Of a stretch of DNA of 64,000 bases, positions 21,933 to 33,540 are shown piece after piece. Numbering within the stretch: the stretch's first letter is position 1; each line of letters starts with the position of its first letter. A program made the translations under genes and the position numbers. A model generated the notes under the pieces. That model did not search any database. It had not been told where the DNA came from and worked only from the letters and a program-made list of their open reading frames with translations. Origin of the DNA: Andrena cerasifolii (lineage: Eukaryota > Arthropoda > Insecta > Hymenoptera > Andrenidae); the NCBI RefSeq assembly GCF_050908995.1, contig NC_135119.1:1426001-1490000 (forward strand), in the 5' to 3' direction.

Positions 21933-22638
21933 GGGGGGAGCCTGGTGTAGCGGATCGAAGAAATCGATTTTTTTTTTTGCATAAATCAATAGTTGAATAT
22001 CACGACAATATGTTCTCAAAACCGCAAAACGAAATTCGAAAAATTAAAGCGGATATAGCCGGTTTTGCTACGGAGCGCCAGGCTACCACAAAACTTTAAA
22101 TGCGTTTTTCTCGAAACGACAGTTTCACACTTTGCGGGCAATATTACTCCAAAAATATTCAACCAATCGACTTGGCCTTGTGCACGGATATTTGTGAACA
22201 TTTTCTTCATAGTACTAAGTTATTAGTATAATGATATTGTTTAAATAAATAACTTTTTTTTAGACATTTAAGGCAAAATTTCGTTGGAAACAGTGAACTT
22301 TTTATTCAAGAGGCCGCCATTTGTTCATTTTGCATCTTTTAAGTTTCAAATTTCTTCATTCTGTGCGTACACTCATAAACTAAAAGAAAATTGTTCGATT
22401 TTTGGTTTCAGATGAAACCAAAAGACGCTACGTTGCCCGCAGTGCAATAATTGCGTCGCCAACGGACTGGGCATAACTTTGTTATTTGCCGCTCTTTTTT
22501 AATATTTTTTTGTTGTTATATACCTTAACCTGTTAATACAATATCCTGAAAGTTTCAGAAAGATCTATCAAATACTTTCTTTAAAAAAAATTCCCGAAAA
22601 ATGCCTCGATTTTCATTTAGTTACACCAGGCTCCCCCC
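21933..22638. mobile_element. 706-bp element with TTAA target duplication
   Basis: The ends GGGGGGAGCCTGGTGTA and TACACCAGGCTCCCCCC are perfect inverted copies, flanked on both sides by TTAA (21929-21932, 22639-22642). No transposase is encoded. The TTAA target suggests a piggyBac-like non-autonomous element, though a GGGGGG end is unusual for that superfamily. The flanks (tcgagc words, ending agctcta at 22755) look like a split hAT-like word-repeat element. Confidence 0.75.
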
Positions 22639-22759
22639 TTAATCGAGCTACTCGCTTCATTCGAGCTGCTCTGTTCTTTGGAGCGCTCGGCTCGGATCGG
22701 TTATTCGAACCAAGTATATGCCGGCTCGCTTTTTCCGAGTACTCGAAAAGCTCTAAATC

Positions 22760-23370
22760 CTATGCGCCACAAATGCATTAACTGAAACGGAATGGTTTTC
22801 TACAGTCTATGAAGTCAATGCGCGAAACGGAGCATACACTTAGTCATCTGCCAGTAATAAAATGAATGTGCCGTTGTTGCCGGAAGAAAGTCCCTACAAA
22901 GTCAAATAAAGTGGTTAATATCTGGTAGAAGAAGCGGGAACTAGCTTTGATCGAAACTGTACTTACAGATGCCGGCACTGCGCGACTCACCCTTACCTGC
23001 GATTGAAATAAATCCTCGTGTACAAATAAGTTGAAATTGTAGACTAACTTCCTCGAATAGGGCTTCGACAAAATCGATTTGAAGGTGTGGCCGTGGTTTA
23101 GTCAAATGCAGGCGTACCGATAGATTTCCAAATTCGTTTTCACGGAAAAAAGTGACTAAAAATATTTGTGATAAATTCTGCTATTTTTAGTCAACTGCGT
23201 GTGTTCGAGACGAGTATTCAGAATCGTTTTTCTCAGAAACGGATTTTATTCCCCCTATCTTTACCGTACATTGAAATATTTCTGTTTACTAAAGTGTTGC
23301 CAAATATGAGAACACCAGGAAAATTGACTGGAGAACATTTTGTTCAAGATTATTTCATGTTGTTTAACAG
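22760..23370 (+). other. Intron 1 of Ly6-A, 3' portion
   Basis: No repeat or ORF recognised. It ends with a pyrimidine-containing tract and acceptor (tgttgtttaacag) directly before exon 2. Confidence 0.5.
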
Positions 23371-23532
23371 AGTATGCCAAAGGAGGAAAGTTATGGTGTT
23401 ATGATTGCAATACCGATTTAAGGGGTGGCCATACAACGGAGTGCAATGACCCCTACATTCCAGCACCATATTTCTACTTGGTTCTTTGTCCTCAAAACGA
23501 GTCTCATCATTGCCTCAAAAGCGTCATTACTT
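23371..23532 (+). CDS. Ly6-A exon 2: first half of the Ly6 domain
   Basis: The exon opens after ttgtttaacag and reads GGKLWCYDCNTDLRGGHTTE, the LxCYxC opening of Ly6/uPAR domains, followed by ECNDPY, LVLCP and HHCLKSV, which supply the next cysteines. It ends in phase 1 at a gtacgt donor (23533). The phase-1 boundaries on both sides fit exon 1 and exon 3. Members of this insect family are secreted or GPI-anchored three-finger proteins acting at septate junctions, ion channels or in trafficking; which role applies here cannot be told. Confidence 0.85.
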
Positions 23533-24602
23533 GTACGTATAATGTGTAACTAGCTGTAAATTACTCTTGCGTGCGCTAGGCATGCTCCATTTTGTGCTCG
23601 CATCGCACGTACATGCGTTAAGACAATAAATATCTTATTGTTAGTATTAAGATTTTTCTGTACTTTTACAATACAGTGTACGAATATGTTATAGAAGTCC
23701 ATTTAAAATTTGTATTAGGTATTTATTTTGTTCGCCCCAACTAAATGTATTTCCTTGAAATTCACAATGAAGACTAGAATTTTAATAAATAATTATAATT
23801 TCTTTTTCGTTTCGTTTCTTTTTTTAAGAATTCTTTTTGCAAATTTATCTTTCTTAAATAAGGTTAAGAGCGTTCTCAAATTGATGATAAATAGCGTTCG
23901 TTTTAGTACAAATCAAGGTACTGTTAGAGACACTATAGTGTCTCTAGGTATTGTCCATTTGAAGCGCCCACTAGCGAAATTATTAACTTTGGAAATGTGG
24001 AGTAACAGATGTCTGGAAAACGTTTTATTTAAAATAGCGATATAACAATTATTTGACGCATTAAGAAACTTGGAAACTTAAACACACGTGGAACAATGTT
24101 TCTTCACAACCGTAATAAATTTTATCGATTTTTAAAATGGTAGGTTTATATCTATTAAGGTCGCCATTCGCGCTCCTTCTTGCCGTTCTATATGCTTGTA
24201 GGTAAGAACAGTCAAGAGTTATGCCAGGCAACTGAGAGTACGCACATATTAAATTGGCACGTTCTGCTGGCATTATAACTTTTAACTGTACAAGAAGTAA
24301 GAAGGAACGGCAAGGAAGGGCGTGTATGGCGGTCTTCATTTTTCATTCCTTTAGTAACAGAAATACGCGTTCATTTAAATCTTTGTCCCTGTTTTATTGC
24401 GGTCTTGTTGATTTCATATATACTATACTGACTTATGGTATGTTATTTTATGAGCAAGGATTAATTTATTATGACATACGAATGCCAGGAAATATTACAA
24501 AATTTGTCCTTTAAATTCTTTGCCTGCTTCATGTTTTTGCAATTGAAACATTACCTTGAAACTGGCGAGGCTGTGATGCAAGAATTTCCTTTAATGATGC
24601 AG

Positions 24603-24823
24603 ATAGGGACATCTCGGTGACAGTACGAGGTTGCGTGCCGTCACACGAAATTGATGGCTACTGCCAACAGGAGAAATATTTCCCAGAGTCCAGCAGTATG
24701 TGTTCCTTTTGTGATACCTACGCTTGCAACGGTCAAGGGTCAGTTCATTTATTCATGGATATTCATTTCATATATTTTGTACTCTTGCCACTTTTCATTT
24801 GCATGTTGATATATTATAAATAA
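24603..24823 (+). CDS. Ly6-A exon 3: second half of the domain and GPI tail
   Basis: After an acceptor (ttaatgatgcag) the exon continues in phase 1 and reads SVTVRGCVPSHEIDGYCQQE, then MCSFCDTYACNG, the CxxC...CN ending typical of Ly6 domains. A strongly hydrophobic C-terminus follows (FVLLPLFICMLIYYK) with a stop at 24821. This looks like a GPI-anchor signal with a small residue (GQGS) just before it. Joined with the two upstream exons the product is about 143 residues with ten cysteines in the Ly6 domain. Confidence 0.85.
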
Positions 24824-24939
24824 TACACACATCATATTGTACTTAATTGTAATAGGTATATGTGAGTACTGTTCAGTTGGTGAAATATACATTTTTTCAA
24901 ATACGGTTTATTAAAACTTGTATAAACAAATATGTACGT

Positions 24940-24945
24940 AATAAA
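24940..24945 (+). terminator. Polyadenylation signal of Ly6-A
   Basis: AATAAA lies 117 bases after the stop codon in A+T-rich sequence and is the first good signal downstream of exon 3. Confidence 0.55.
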
Positions 24946-25353
24946 AATTTCTAGTTGTATAAGATTATGCAATTTGTAACCATAATTATTGTACAACATA
25001 ATAGCCAATTCTATAAATATAACAAATAAAATATTACAATTTATATAAAAGTACTTACTATTCGTTAAAGATAATTGAATGTTATTATTTCTTTATTAAT
25101 TGCTAGAAACTATATGAGATTTACACAGCATATACCATAATTACAGTAAATTACAGTTTATAGCATATTAATCACCGTTCAAACGCAATATATAACTAAA
25201 ACACAAATATTGTATAAGTAGGCATACAGAAATATCTGTTAGATTTGTATTTCACAGTTTCCAGGATAATTATACATAATTTTAAGCCCTACACTATTTG
25301 GTTGATTAAAAAATAACGAAGTCTGAAGAACAGTTTCAACATATCTACAATGT

Positions 25354-25378
25354 ACATACATACATACATACATACATA
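25354..25378. repeat. (ATAC)n microsatellite
   Basis: Six uninterrupted tetranucleotide units. Confidence 0.9.
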
Positions 25379-25397
25379 TGTAAGGACATACATCATA

Positions 25398-25660
25398 CAG
25401 GGTGTCCCAAAAATAGTGGAGTTCCTTGAGGAAGGTGACTCATGGGAGATTTGAAATAACTTTTTCCTTAGGGAAAATATTATCCGAGGCATCGTTAACG
25501 AGATATTAACAAAATACCCCGGCCAATCAAAATGCGAGCTTCCGCTCGAGGTCCCGCGGTAGCGTTAGTTACGCGGTAGGCGGCTGCGCTTGTATTACGA
25601 ACAAGCAAATCGGCACGCTTCGAAGGAAACCGCGCAAAATAACAAATGAAAAAGACGCAA
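25398..25660. mobile_element. Left part of a CAGGGTGTCCC-ended element
   Basis: The sequence CAGGGTGTCCCAAAAATAGT, preceded by TA, resembles the end of the foldback at 4231. About 260 bases of moderately GC-rich sequence follow. No partner terminus was found, so this is probably a truncated Tc1/mariner-like element. Confidence 0.4.
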
Positions 25661-26123
25661 CATACGAAATCCAATTTTTCGTCATCTTTCGGTTGTCATT
25701 TAAAGTGAATAATGAATAAAGTATAAATCCAGGAAAATCACGTCGAACGTAAAAAGACGAATGTACCGTTTTTTTTTTACAGAAAAATCGAAAATAATAA
25801 TTATTTTATGTGAGAGGATAAGGAATACGCAAATTTCCTTTTATTAATATCGTACAGACAAAAATGTAATGTAACAGGAAATGAACGAAAAGTAATCGTA
25901 ATTCGTTATTGTGATAAAAATCTCTAATTCAATAACGACCAACACTGTAGCTGATAATGAATAGGACTGTTTTAAAAATCCTCAAGAAAAATTTATGTAC
26001 GGAAATTTGAAGAATTATCGCCGGAAATAAGCCATAGCCTGCGTTAAATTTAAAATATAATAATCCCCAATAAAGTAACTAAAACTCACCCTTCCGGAAA
26101 TTCATCTGCAGCTTGAAAACCTG
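25661..26123. other. Intergenic, nothing recognised
   Basis: A+T-rich sequence without ORF, repeat or RNA that I can support. Confidence 0.4.
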
Positions 26124-27485
26124 TGTCACTAGGTCACTGAACCGATCCTGGTCATCGGCGGACGCCCAGTGCACAGCTGGTCCTAGGTATACGACACCAC
26201 CCAAAGTTAATGGTCGCAACGACAATTGCTTCCGGATTAATGTGTGGAATATTTACTTCACTGCATGGCTACTAACACTGATCACATAATTTATTTTTTC
26301 ATGGAACATGTTGTTCCTACGTTATAAAAATTTGTGGAAATGAATTATCACTTGGCGTTCGGAGCCGTGGGTATTCCTGCGCACATTCTCGCGCAGCAGC
26401 ACTTGCGTCCCCGTTGTTCGGGGGGTACACTCAAAACATCGCATAATACTCTTGTGCAGAAAACATTTCCGCGACATGATTTCTAGCTGACTGACAAGAT
26501 TTTTTCCAAGCAACTTCCTCTACCCCAAGTAGTTTCTCTCGTTCCATTATGAGTTAACTCCCACCAGGATAAGAGGCCTTAGGTAAAAAGAAGCCAGCAC
26601 ATTTTCGAAACACACGTGCTTTGCAGAAGCGCAAAGAACGGACTATCGTGCATTTTTACAAAAGGCCGAGTTCCGTCCTTTTACTGTCAATGTACCCATT
26701 GCTTCGAGATAGGCAGCAGACATCACGTGTTTCGGTTCGAAAGGGTCTGAAGAGAAGAGAAACAGAAAGTCTCCTAGTTGCTATAAAGAAGAAAATCCTG
26801 TTTCCCTTTTCCTATACCCTGAGTTCACGTCTGCTACGAGACGGATCCAGCTAAGCCATAAATTACCCAAAACTGTAAGAAAGCGTTCTCTACCGCCGAG
26901 GCGCGGGACAATACGGTCATAATTTTTTACTGCTTCGATGGTTCGTTCGTTGCACTTCTGTAAAGCATGTTTGTTTCGAAAATGTCCTGGCTTCTTTCTA
27001 CCTATGGCCTGTTATCCTGGCGGGAGTTAACTCATAATGGAACAAGAGAAACTACTTGGAGATAGAGGAAACTCCTTGAAAAAAATCCTGTCAGTCAGTT
27101 AGCAATCGCGTCGGGGAAATGTTTTCTACACAAGAGTATTAACGATGTTTTGAGGTTATGCCCAGAACAACGGAGCCGTAACTACTGCTGCACGAGCATT
27201 TGCGCGGCTGCACCCACGGCTCCAAACGTCAAGTGAAAATTCATTTCCACAAATTTTTATAACGTAGGAACAACACGTTCCACGAAACGGAAATTAAGTG
27301 ATCAGTGTTAGTAGCCGTGCAGGTGAAGTGAATTTTCGGTACATTAATCCGAACGGACTTGATGTTGCGACCCTTCACTTTGAGTGGTGTCATATGTACC
27401 TGCGGTCAGCTGAGCACTGGGCGCTACCGTACCATAAATCTTTTCGTCCTCCGATGATGAGGATCGGTACAGTGACCTAGTGTGA
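26124..27485. mobile_element. 1.36-kb foldback element
   Basis: Two arms, roughly 26124-26650 and 26960-27485, are diverged inverted copies. Matching landmarks include ggctactaacactgatcac and cgttataaaaatttgtgg with their complements on the right. The outermost matching bases are tgtcactaggtcactg and its complement. The central part is unpaired. The short ORFs in the arms are mirror images without domains. The target duplication and superfamily are unclear. Confidence 0.7.
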
Positions 27486-28169
27486 CGAAGTATCGTCACT
27501 GTCGCGAGACCCCGCGGCAAACATGATTCGCACGCCGGTCCGCTCTCGCGGGCAAAGATGCGTACGCAAGTGCGTGCACACCGAGACTTAGTAAGTGCCG
27601 CAGCCGCGGGGCGGCCTCGCACGGCCCACCGCTCTCGCCGGCGATGATGCGACGGGGCCTACATATAAAGAAGTCGGCAAGCCAAAACCGACAGCTCTCT
27701 CCAGAGTACTGAACCGCTTCTCTTGCCAGTACCGTAGCAACCGATACTGCTCGAATTTTTACACTGTATCCGAGGTGTGCCAGTGTCGGCCTTAGTCACA
27801 ACTGTGTCGTTTACCAGCCTTACTTCTGATTTGAGGGCAAGAGTAATATCTTGCGCCGTGATCACTCTGCGCCCATAGGTCAGAGTCCACATTGTACCGG
27901 GCCTCTTATGTAAACGCCCAAGGTCAACTGACTCCATTCTCTGATCCTCTAAAGCCACACTATAGCCGTCGCCGTCGCGATCCGTCGCCAAAACGACTAT
28001 ACGAGACTTCCGAGTTCTGCCGAGCAAACACGCTCGACCTTGCAATGATCTGTACGCGGAAGAACCTCGACACTGAATCTGTACAAGACAAGGAAATAAA
28101 ATGTTGTTACTGTTTAACTCGCATTCGTCCATTCGGCGAGCCCTGGCACGCGACTGAGTCGGCAATCTC

Positions 28170-28234
<65 letters not shown>

Positions 28235-28250
28235 GGACACGGTTACAACA
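27486..28250 (+). promoter_or_regulatory. GC-rich promoter-like or LTR-like segment
   Basis: CpG-rich sequence with a TATA box (TATAAA, 27664-27669) followed about 30 bases on by a possible start region, an AATAAA at about 28096, and a (CT)n run near its end. It could be a solo LTR (a TG...CA reading from 27481 to 28250 is possible, but no target duplication matches) or the promoter of an unseen gene. ORFs here owe their length to GC content and the CT repeat. Confidence 0.3.
28168..28231. repeat. (CT)n microsatellite
   Basis: About 60 bases of CT repeat with one short interruption. It explains the Arg-Glu-rich ORF on the minus strand. Confidence 0.9.
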
Positions 28251-28438
28251 GGTTTCCGAAAAGGAAGGAAAGGAATGTCCGAAAGGGTGAGTTTTATTTA
28301 ATTTATTGGTGATAATTAGCAGTAGAAATAAATTCTTTTTTTTTATTTTAGGGCATAATAATAGTTTGATTTAAAAAATATGAAAACAACTCAATCATCG
28401 AAATAATTTCCATTATTGTTAATTACCTTTTGCTATTT

Positions 28439-28628
28439 TTCTAGCAGCTTACGAATATCACCGCGACAAAAATTCGGTAGCTTTTTACCTACTGATTATG
28501 TAAATCCAGTCAGAAAGAATGTATTCATACACTTAACGTCGATATTAGATATATTGGCCAGTCAGTTCGTTTTCGCGAACACCGATCGAGAAGAAATCAG
28601 CCACCATCATCTGACGATCGAGGATTTG
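28439..28628 (+). other. Unrecognised ORF segment before the Jockey tail
   Basis: An open frame reads through FGSFLPTDYVNPVRKN and FANTDREEISHHHLTIEDL and ends at the T-run of the Jockey element. The composition looks protein-like and an acceptor-like ttttctag precedes it, but I recognise no family. It could be an exon, a transposon remnant or chance. Confidence 0.2.
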
Positions 28629-28876
28629 TTTTTTTTTTTTTGAAAAAGAGTTTATTGCACAGCTAAATACATTATAGGAGGATACAAACAAGGCCACAAA
28701 AACAAATTACAAAAAAGGCCCAAACGGTAAGGCGAAGGAGTATAGGAGAGGACCGGCGGCGCCCTGTGCTCCTCCGATAAATAAGAGGCAGCTTGCTCGT
28801 ATGCGACGAGGTCTCACTGCTTAACACTAAGGTGATGATGTAGAGGTATCTATGGCTAAAAAACAATATGAATAAC

Positions 28877-31800
28877 TTAAGAACTAGTGGAAGTGAGATC
28901 AGTGTCCTCACAGCAAGGGACTAAGGTTGGGGGGGAAAAACACCTTACTAAGAGTAATGGTAAAAACCCCTGGAACGTTCTGGGTGCAGTGAAAGGTGAG
29001 TGGGATAGTCTGAAGAATATAAGTAATAAATAATAGTAAGAAGGGAGAAGTATGTACAAAAGAGCGAGGGGTCCCAGGTAGGGATTAAGGGGGCTGGGGA
29101 AACTCCGCGCGATTAGTGAGTAAATTTCACAGAAGGTGATAGCTTGGGGCGAAGTATAGCCGGTCATGAGTTGGCTCTGTGACACTAACCGGTCTTGGAT
29201 GGCCAGGGATTTAATGGAGTCATTTTCCTTCGTGGGGAGGGTACTGACATAGTCCCGGGTCAGTCTGAGCATGTAGACATCAATTCTAGGGACGTTAACT
29301 CGATCATAAAGGCGGTTATCGACATAATACTGCCAATCGGAGTTTGGGGTACGGTATAGGCGCAAGCAGGCCCGCAAGGCTTTGCGCTCCAAGACTCTGA
29401 TTGCTTCAGCCGTGGTATGATTGTGGTTCCAGAGCACTGGGGCCGCATAGGTCACAATAGGGCGTACTAGAAGCATGTAGAGGATGATCTTAGTTCTATC
29501 AGTGAGATGTTTGTTGTGAAACAAGCGGCTGTTTGATTTGAAGGACTTGTATGACTTTTTCAGCTGCAAGTCGATATGTAGGTTTCCCCGGAGGAGGTAA
29601 TCGAGGTGAATGCCGAGATATTTCACCACTTTCCGATGGGAGATAAGCTCCTTGTTACAAGTACCGGGTATGGTGGCTGAGATTTCGTCCTGAAGACACT
29701 TCCACCAGCTTTTGTTATAGAGGTAAGGCTATTTATTGGCTTACGAAATAAGATAGTTTCGCATTTCTGCGGGTTGAGCCTGAGATTCCAGGAAACATAG
29801 TATCGGTTAACGTTGTTGACCAGAGTATCGAGCCTACGCTGTAAAGACTCAACCCGATTATCGGACACGTAGATGGCAACGTCGTCGGCACAGGCCAGGA
29901 GGCTCGCATTCCCTCGCTTATTAAACCCGAAGAGTCTCAGGAGGTCGCTAACGAATATGCCGAAAAGCAGGGGAGAGCTTACAGTGCCCTGCTGTAAGCC
30001 CTCATTAATGTAAGAATGAGAGAGCAGTGTGCCGTCCCAAGTGCGAAATGACCTACCCGTGATCATGTCCCACATCAGAGCAACCAGCCCGAATTGTTGA
30101 TCCGGGATGATTTTATTGCCATTACAAAAGGACACTAATTTATCGTTCAGGATCGCCTCATAGACCTTGCTCAAACCAGGAGTCAGGCTAATGGGCCCGT
30201 AGCTGGATGGGTCGGTGGGGTTTTTGCCCTTCTTCAAGATGAGCAATACTTTACATTTTTCCAGAGGGTGGGGAAGAAACTGTGGTTGATGGCATTATTG
30301 AACAAAATGGTCAGGTTAACTATTATCTCTACTGGGAGGTGTTTGAGAACTATCGGTGGAATATCGTCGAGCCCACTAGACGTTTTATGGAGCAGACCCT
30401 TTAGGATTAAAGCCACTGTGGGGGGGGGGGCTACAGAAGGGGTGCAGAGGATCGCCCACAGGGGCCGGGTCGGTGGCCGGATTTTGGGCACTAAAGATAG
30501 CGCTGGTAGCGTCGCGGACCCTCCTATCGGCAAAGTCCTGAACTAGTGCTCCCACTGAGGAGTCGACTATTTCCTTCAAGCGGGTATTGGAATTTAAGTA
30601 TCGGGGGGAGTTGATGGATTCGTAAAAAGACCCCATTATTCCGAGTTTATTAGCGGGGGCGGAGAAGACGAAGGAGCCGCTCACCGAACAAGCGTTAGTG
30701 AGATCACATCCACTGCGGTCAAGAATCAGTCGGTTGTCATGGTGCACATGTAATTCGTCGATGCCCAGGCGGCCCTTTGGACGGAAGATGGAATTTATTT
30801 TGGGGAAAGACTTGTCGGGACAGCGGAAGTCCATTTTGTTTTAAAACATTGGTCCAGAAGGCCTCTATGGCCTTTTTAAACTCACACTGGAGGGAGGCGG
30901 TTATTAGCTTGTGCAGCTTTTTAGCTTTTTGAGTAAGGCGAAGTCTAGCATGTGGGTCGGATATATGAAGGTCGTGGAGTAGTGCGACCACGGATTTCTT
31001 GTGCTTTTGCATTCTAACGATGTTATGGTTGTGATATCTGTGAGTGAAGCTACTGCGGACAAATTTGGGCCCATGTCGAGAGATGGTTAGAGCGATTGCG
31101 TTGGTGTTTGATTGGAGATGGCCCTCGATTTCGTCCGGGGACAGGTTCCTGTCTGCCGGTACCTCGTGGGAGTAGATGCCCGTAAGCTGCCAGGAGAATT
31201 TTAACCAGTTGGTGGATTTGAAGTTGTAGTGATACTTGTTCGCGTTCATATCGCAGAGCGGGACACTGTCATTGCAGAACTCGAAAGTGACCGAAATGGC
31301 GGCATGATCACTGTCATAGGGGGCAGCCGGGCCTTCCCGCCAATGCCATCCACAAGAGTCAGTCTGGCGTTGGTCAGGCCGACGTCTAGAGAAGTATGTG
31401 CCGGCTTAAAAGTAGGGAACGCAGGCGGTATTATATTTAATTTAAATTCACAGCCATGGGCCAATTCCCAGCGATTGATGTGCCTACCCCTCTGGTTGTT
31501 AAGGCGGTCGCTCCACGCCTTCAGTCTGGCGTTGAGGTCTCCAGCTATCACGTAAAAGGTATCGTCACGATCCAAATCAAGGTTGCGAAACAGTTTGTCC
31601 AGTTCATCGATGAAGAGGCACCTTGAATCGCTTCTGGCATACACACTAGCTACTACTAGCACTTGGCTTTTGCTGGTGGGAATCTTGACTATTGTGTGTT
31701 CTAGTATTTGGTTCTGTGCAACAGACGAAAGGCAGACCACTTCAAAAGGGAGGCATTTTTTAACTAGAATCCCCGTAACACCGCCTTCAACTGCGTTCGG

Positions 31801-32001
31801 CCTGTCCCGGCGCACGAGGTTATAATCTTTAAACGTTAGGTTATGCTTAGAGTTGAGTTTAGTCTCCGAAAGGAGGATGGCATCATGTTTGTGGTCATCC
31901 AGGAATTGAGAGAGTTCGAATCTACGGTAATGTGCCACGATATACTTTACATTAATGGCAGCTACTCTAATGCTATTAAGGTGGTCATCACTATGCGCCA
32001 T
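28877..32001 (-). pseudogene. Jockey ORF2: endonuclease and reverse transcriptase
   Basis: Translation starts MAHSDDHLNSIRVAAINVK at 32001. The apurinic-type endonuclease keeps its catalytic blocks: the glutamate in LLSETKLNS, GDLNARLKAWSD, and a C-terminal SDHAAISV. After frameshifts near 31250, 30800 and 30240 the reverse transcriptase shows KKGKNPTDPSSYGPISLTPG, SHSYINEGLQQGTVSSPLLF and CADDVAIY, where F/YADD reads CADD. A last frame carries YLGIHLD and the C-terminal domain. The product would cut and copy at a genomic target if intact; here it cannot be made whole. Confidence 0.85.
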
Positions 32002-33520
32002 TAGCAGGATTCAGAAGGGAGTTTAAAATGTAATCGATACGCTCAGTGTTGGCTGCGACTTGAAGGACAAGAGGTTGCAATTGAGAAGTGACTAACGAAG
32101 TCAGTTCTCTCTTAAAATCTGATACCCAGTTGGGAGGCGTCGACGGGCTGTGAAGGCACTCGTCCTGGGAAGACCCGATGAATGCAGGTAACGGCGGGGA
32201 GAGGGTCCTCTTCTCTGGAAAGAGCGTAGTTATGTTCGGCCCAGGTGCAGTCCGTTGCGTGGTGGGGTTGCTTGTCGCTTGGAAGAAAGAAATGTTCTCT
32301 CGAACTGCGGACGAGATGGCGTTGACGGTTCCCCATTTGGAACGGGTGCGGGAGGCCGTGAGTTCTTTCTTCTTCGCTAACGCGAATTTTATAAATGGGC
32401 ATCCTTTGTAAGATGCTGGGTGACCCATCTGATTACAGTTTACGCATTTAAGTGTGAAACGGTCTTTATTCTGCGCCACACTACAGGAACCTGGGCTGTG
32501 CGATTGGGCGCACTTGACACAACGGAAGATGAGCTGGCAATTCTGGCTCGCGTGGCCTAGCCGCTGGCAGTTCTTGCATTGGAAAATGCTAGGCTTTTTT
32601 TAGATGTTTTCAGTGCATTTTTTGTTAGGCTAGTGTTTTAATTTTGAAAAGAGCGCTCGTTTTGCTGCCATTAGACAGCTGGATTAGGTGATAGAACTCG
32701 TCAGGATGGCTTTTATTGTATAAAAATTTAGTTAAGCTGAGAATGTTGACGTTGAGGAGCTTGAGGTCGTCAATTTCCTGACGAATGTACTCGTCGCTGA
32801 AGTCGCCTCTGATCCCTTTAAGGATTGGAGATTTAGCCTTTAGATGTTTTGGAGTGAATGTGAAATACTGTGTCTTCAATTCAAGCAGTCTGCCACAGAT
32901 GAGCGTGTGGTACTCGGCGTTGCTGAGAAAGATGGTGTGGTTCTCCTTGTTAATCTCTTTGATTTGGAAGGCGGCTTTAGGCACACCAAGCGCTGTTACG
33001 GTGTCGATAATTTCCCAAATAGTCGTATTTACCGTGTAGATAGGGGGACGCTTGTCATTTTTGGGCTTGTCTTTCTTCGTTGGCGAGCTTGCACTACTGC
33101 CTACGTCGTGGCCAGGTTCCATTTCTATGACGTCGGAGAGTGGCTGGAATCGGTTATCATCAGAGGTGATCGGTTGTTGGGGAAGAGTGTCCGCCGACGG
33201 TCGGTAAGTTTTGTTGGGGACTGACCACCTCTCCGTGAGAAGCTGGTCGTTGTCCGAGGGCCCTGCCGGGGGCGACATCTCGGGTTGAGGCGTGGAGGCC
33301 CCACGCTTGCGCGCCAACTTCAGTTTGTGCACGACTTTCGTTTTGGGGTTATCATTCTTCTCCTTGAGGTACTCTTTATACATACGATCAATCTGTAACG
33401 AGTGTAGTTTGGGGGTTTTGAAGAAATTCGCTTTGCTAGACGCATCATCCGGGGGATCTCTTTATTCCCCGGAACACCCTCACTGAGACGATTGTCCCCA
33501 TGCTTAGGTTGGTTAGCCAT
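31991..33520 (-). pseudogene. Jockey ORF1: gag-like nucleic-acid binding protein
   Basis: It opens MANQPKHGDNRLSEGVPGNK at 33520 and shifts frame near 33400. The frame 33383-32625 then contains a region of PRE_C2HC type (LKGIRGDFSDEYIRQEI, SLTKFLYNKS). After another disruption, three CCHC-like knuckles follow (CKNCQRLGHASQNC, CVKCAQSHSPGSC, CVNCNQMGHPASYKGC). It ends at 31991, overlapping the ORF2 start by 11 bases, the arrangement common in Jockey elements. Confidence 0.85.
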
Positions 33521-33540
33521 CGGCCGTTGAAAGCGGGCGA

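Larger units (their letters stand above)
28629..33540 (-). mobile_element. Jockey-type non-LTR retrotransposon, nearly full length
   Basis: It spans about 4.9 kb. The minus-strand order is ORF1 (gag-like with PRE_C2HC region and zinc knuckles), overlapping ORF2 (endonuclease, reverse transcriptase), a 3' untranslated part and a poly(A) tail (T-run at 28629-28641). Domain order and the ORF overlap fit the Jockey clade. Several frameshifts make it inactive. I did not find a target-site duplication around it. Confidence 0.85.

Noticed and set aside
23168..23404. 78-codon ORF overlapping Ly6-A exon 2
   Set aside because: It is in a different frame from the cysteine-rich exon and has no domain.
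27659..28240. 193-codon ORF with Arg-Glu repeats
   Set aside because: The repeat part is the (CT)n microsatellite read on the minus strand and the rest lacks any recognisable domain.
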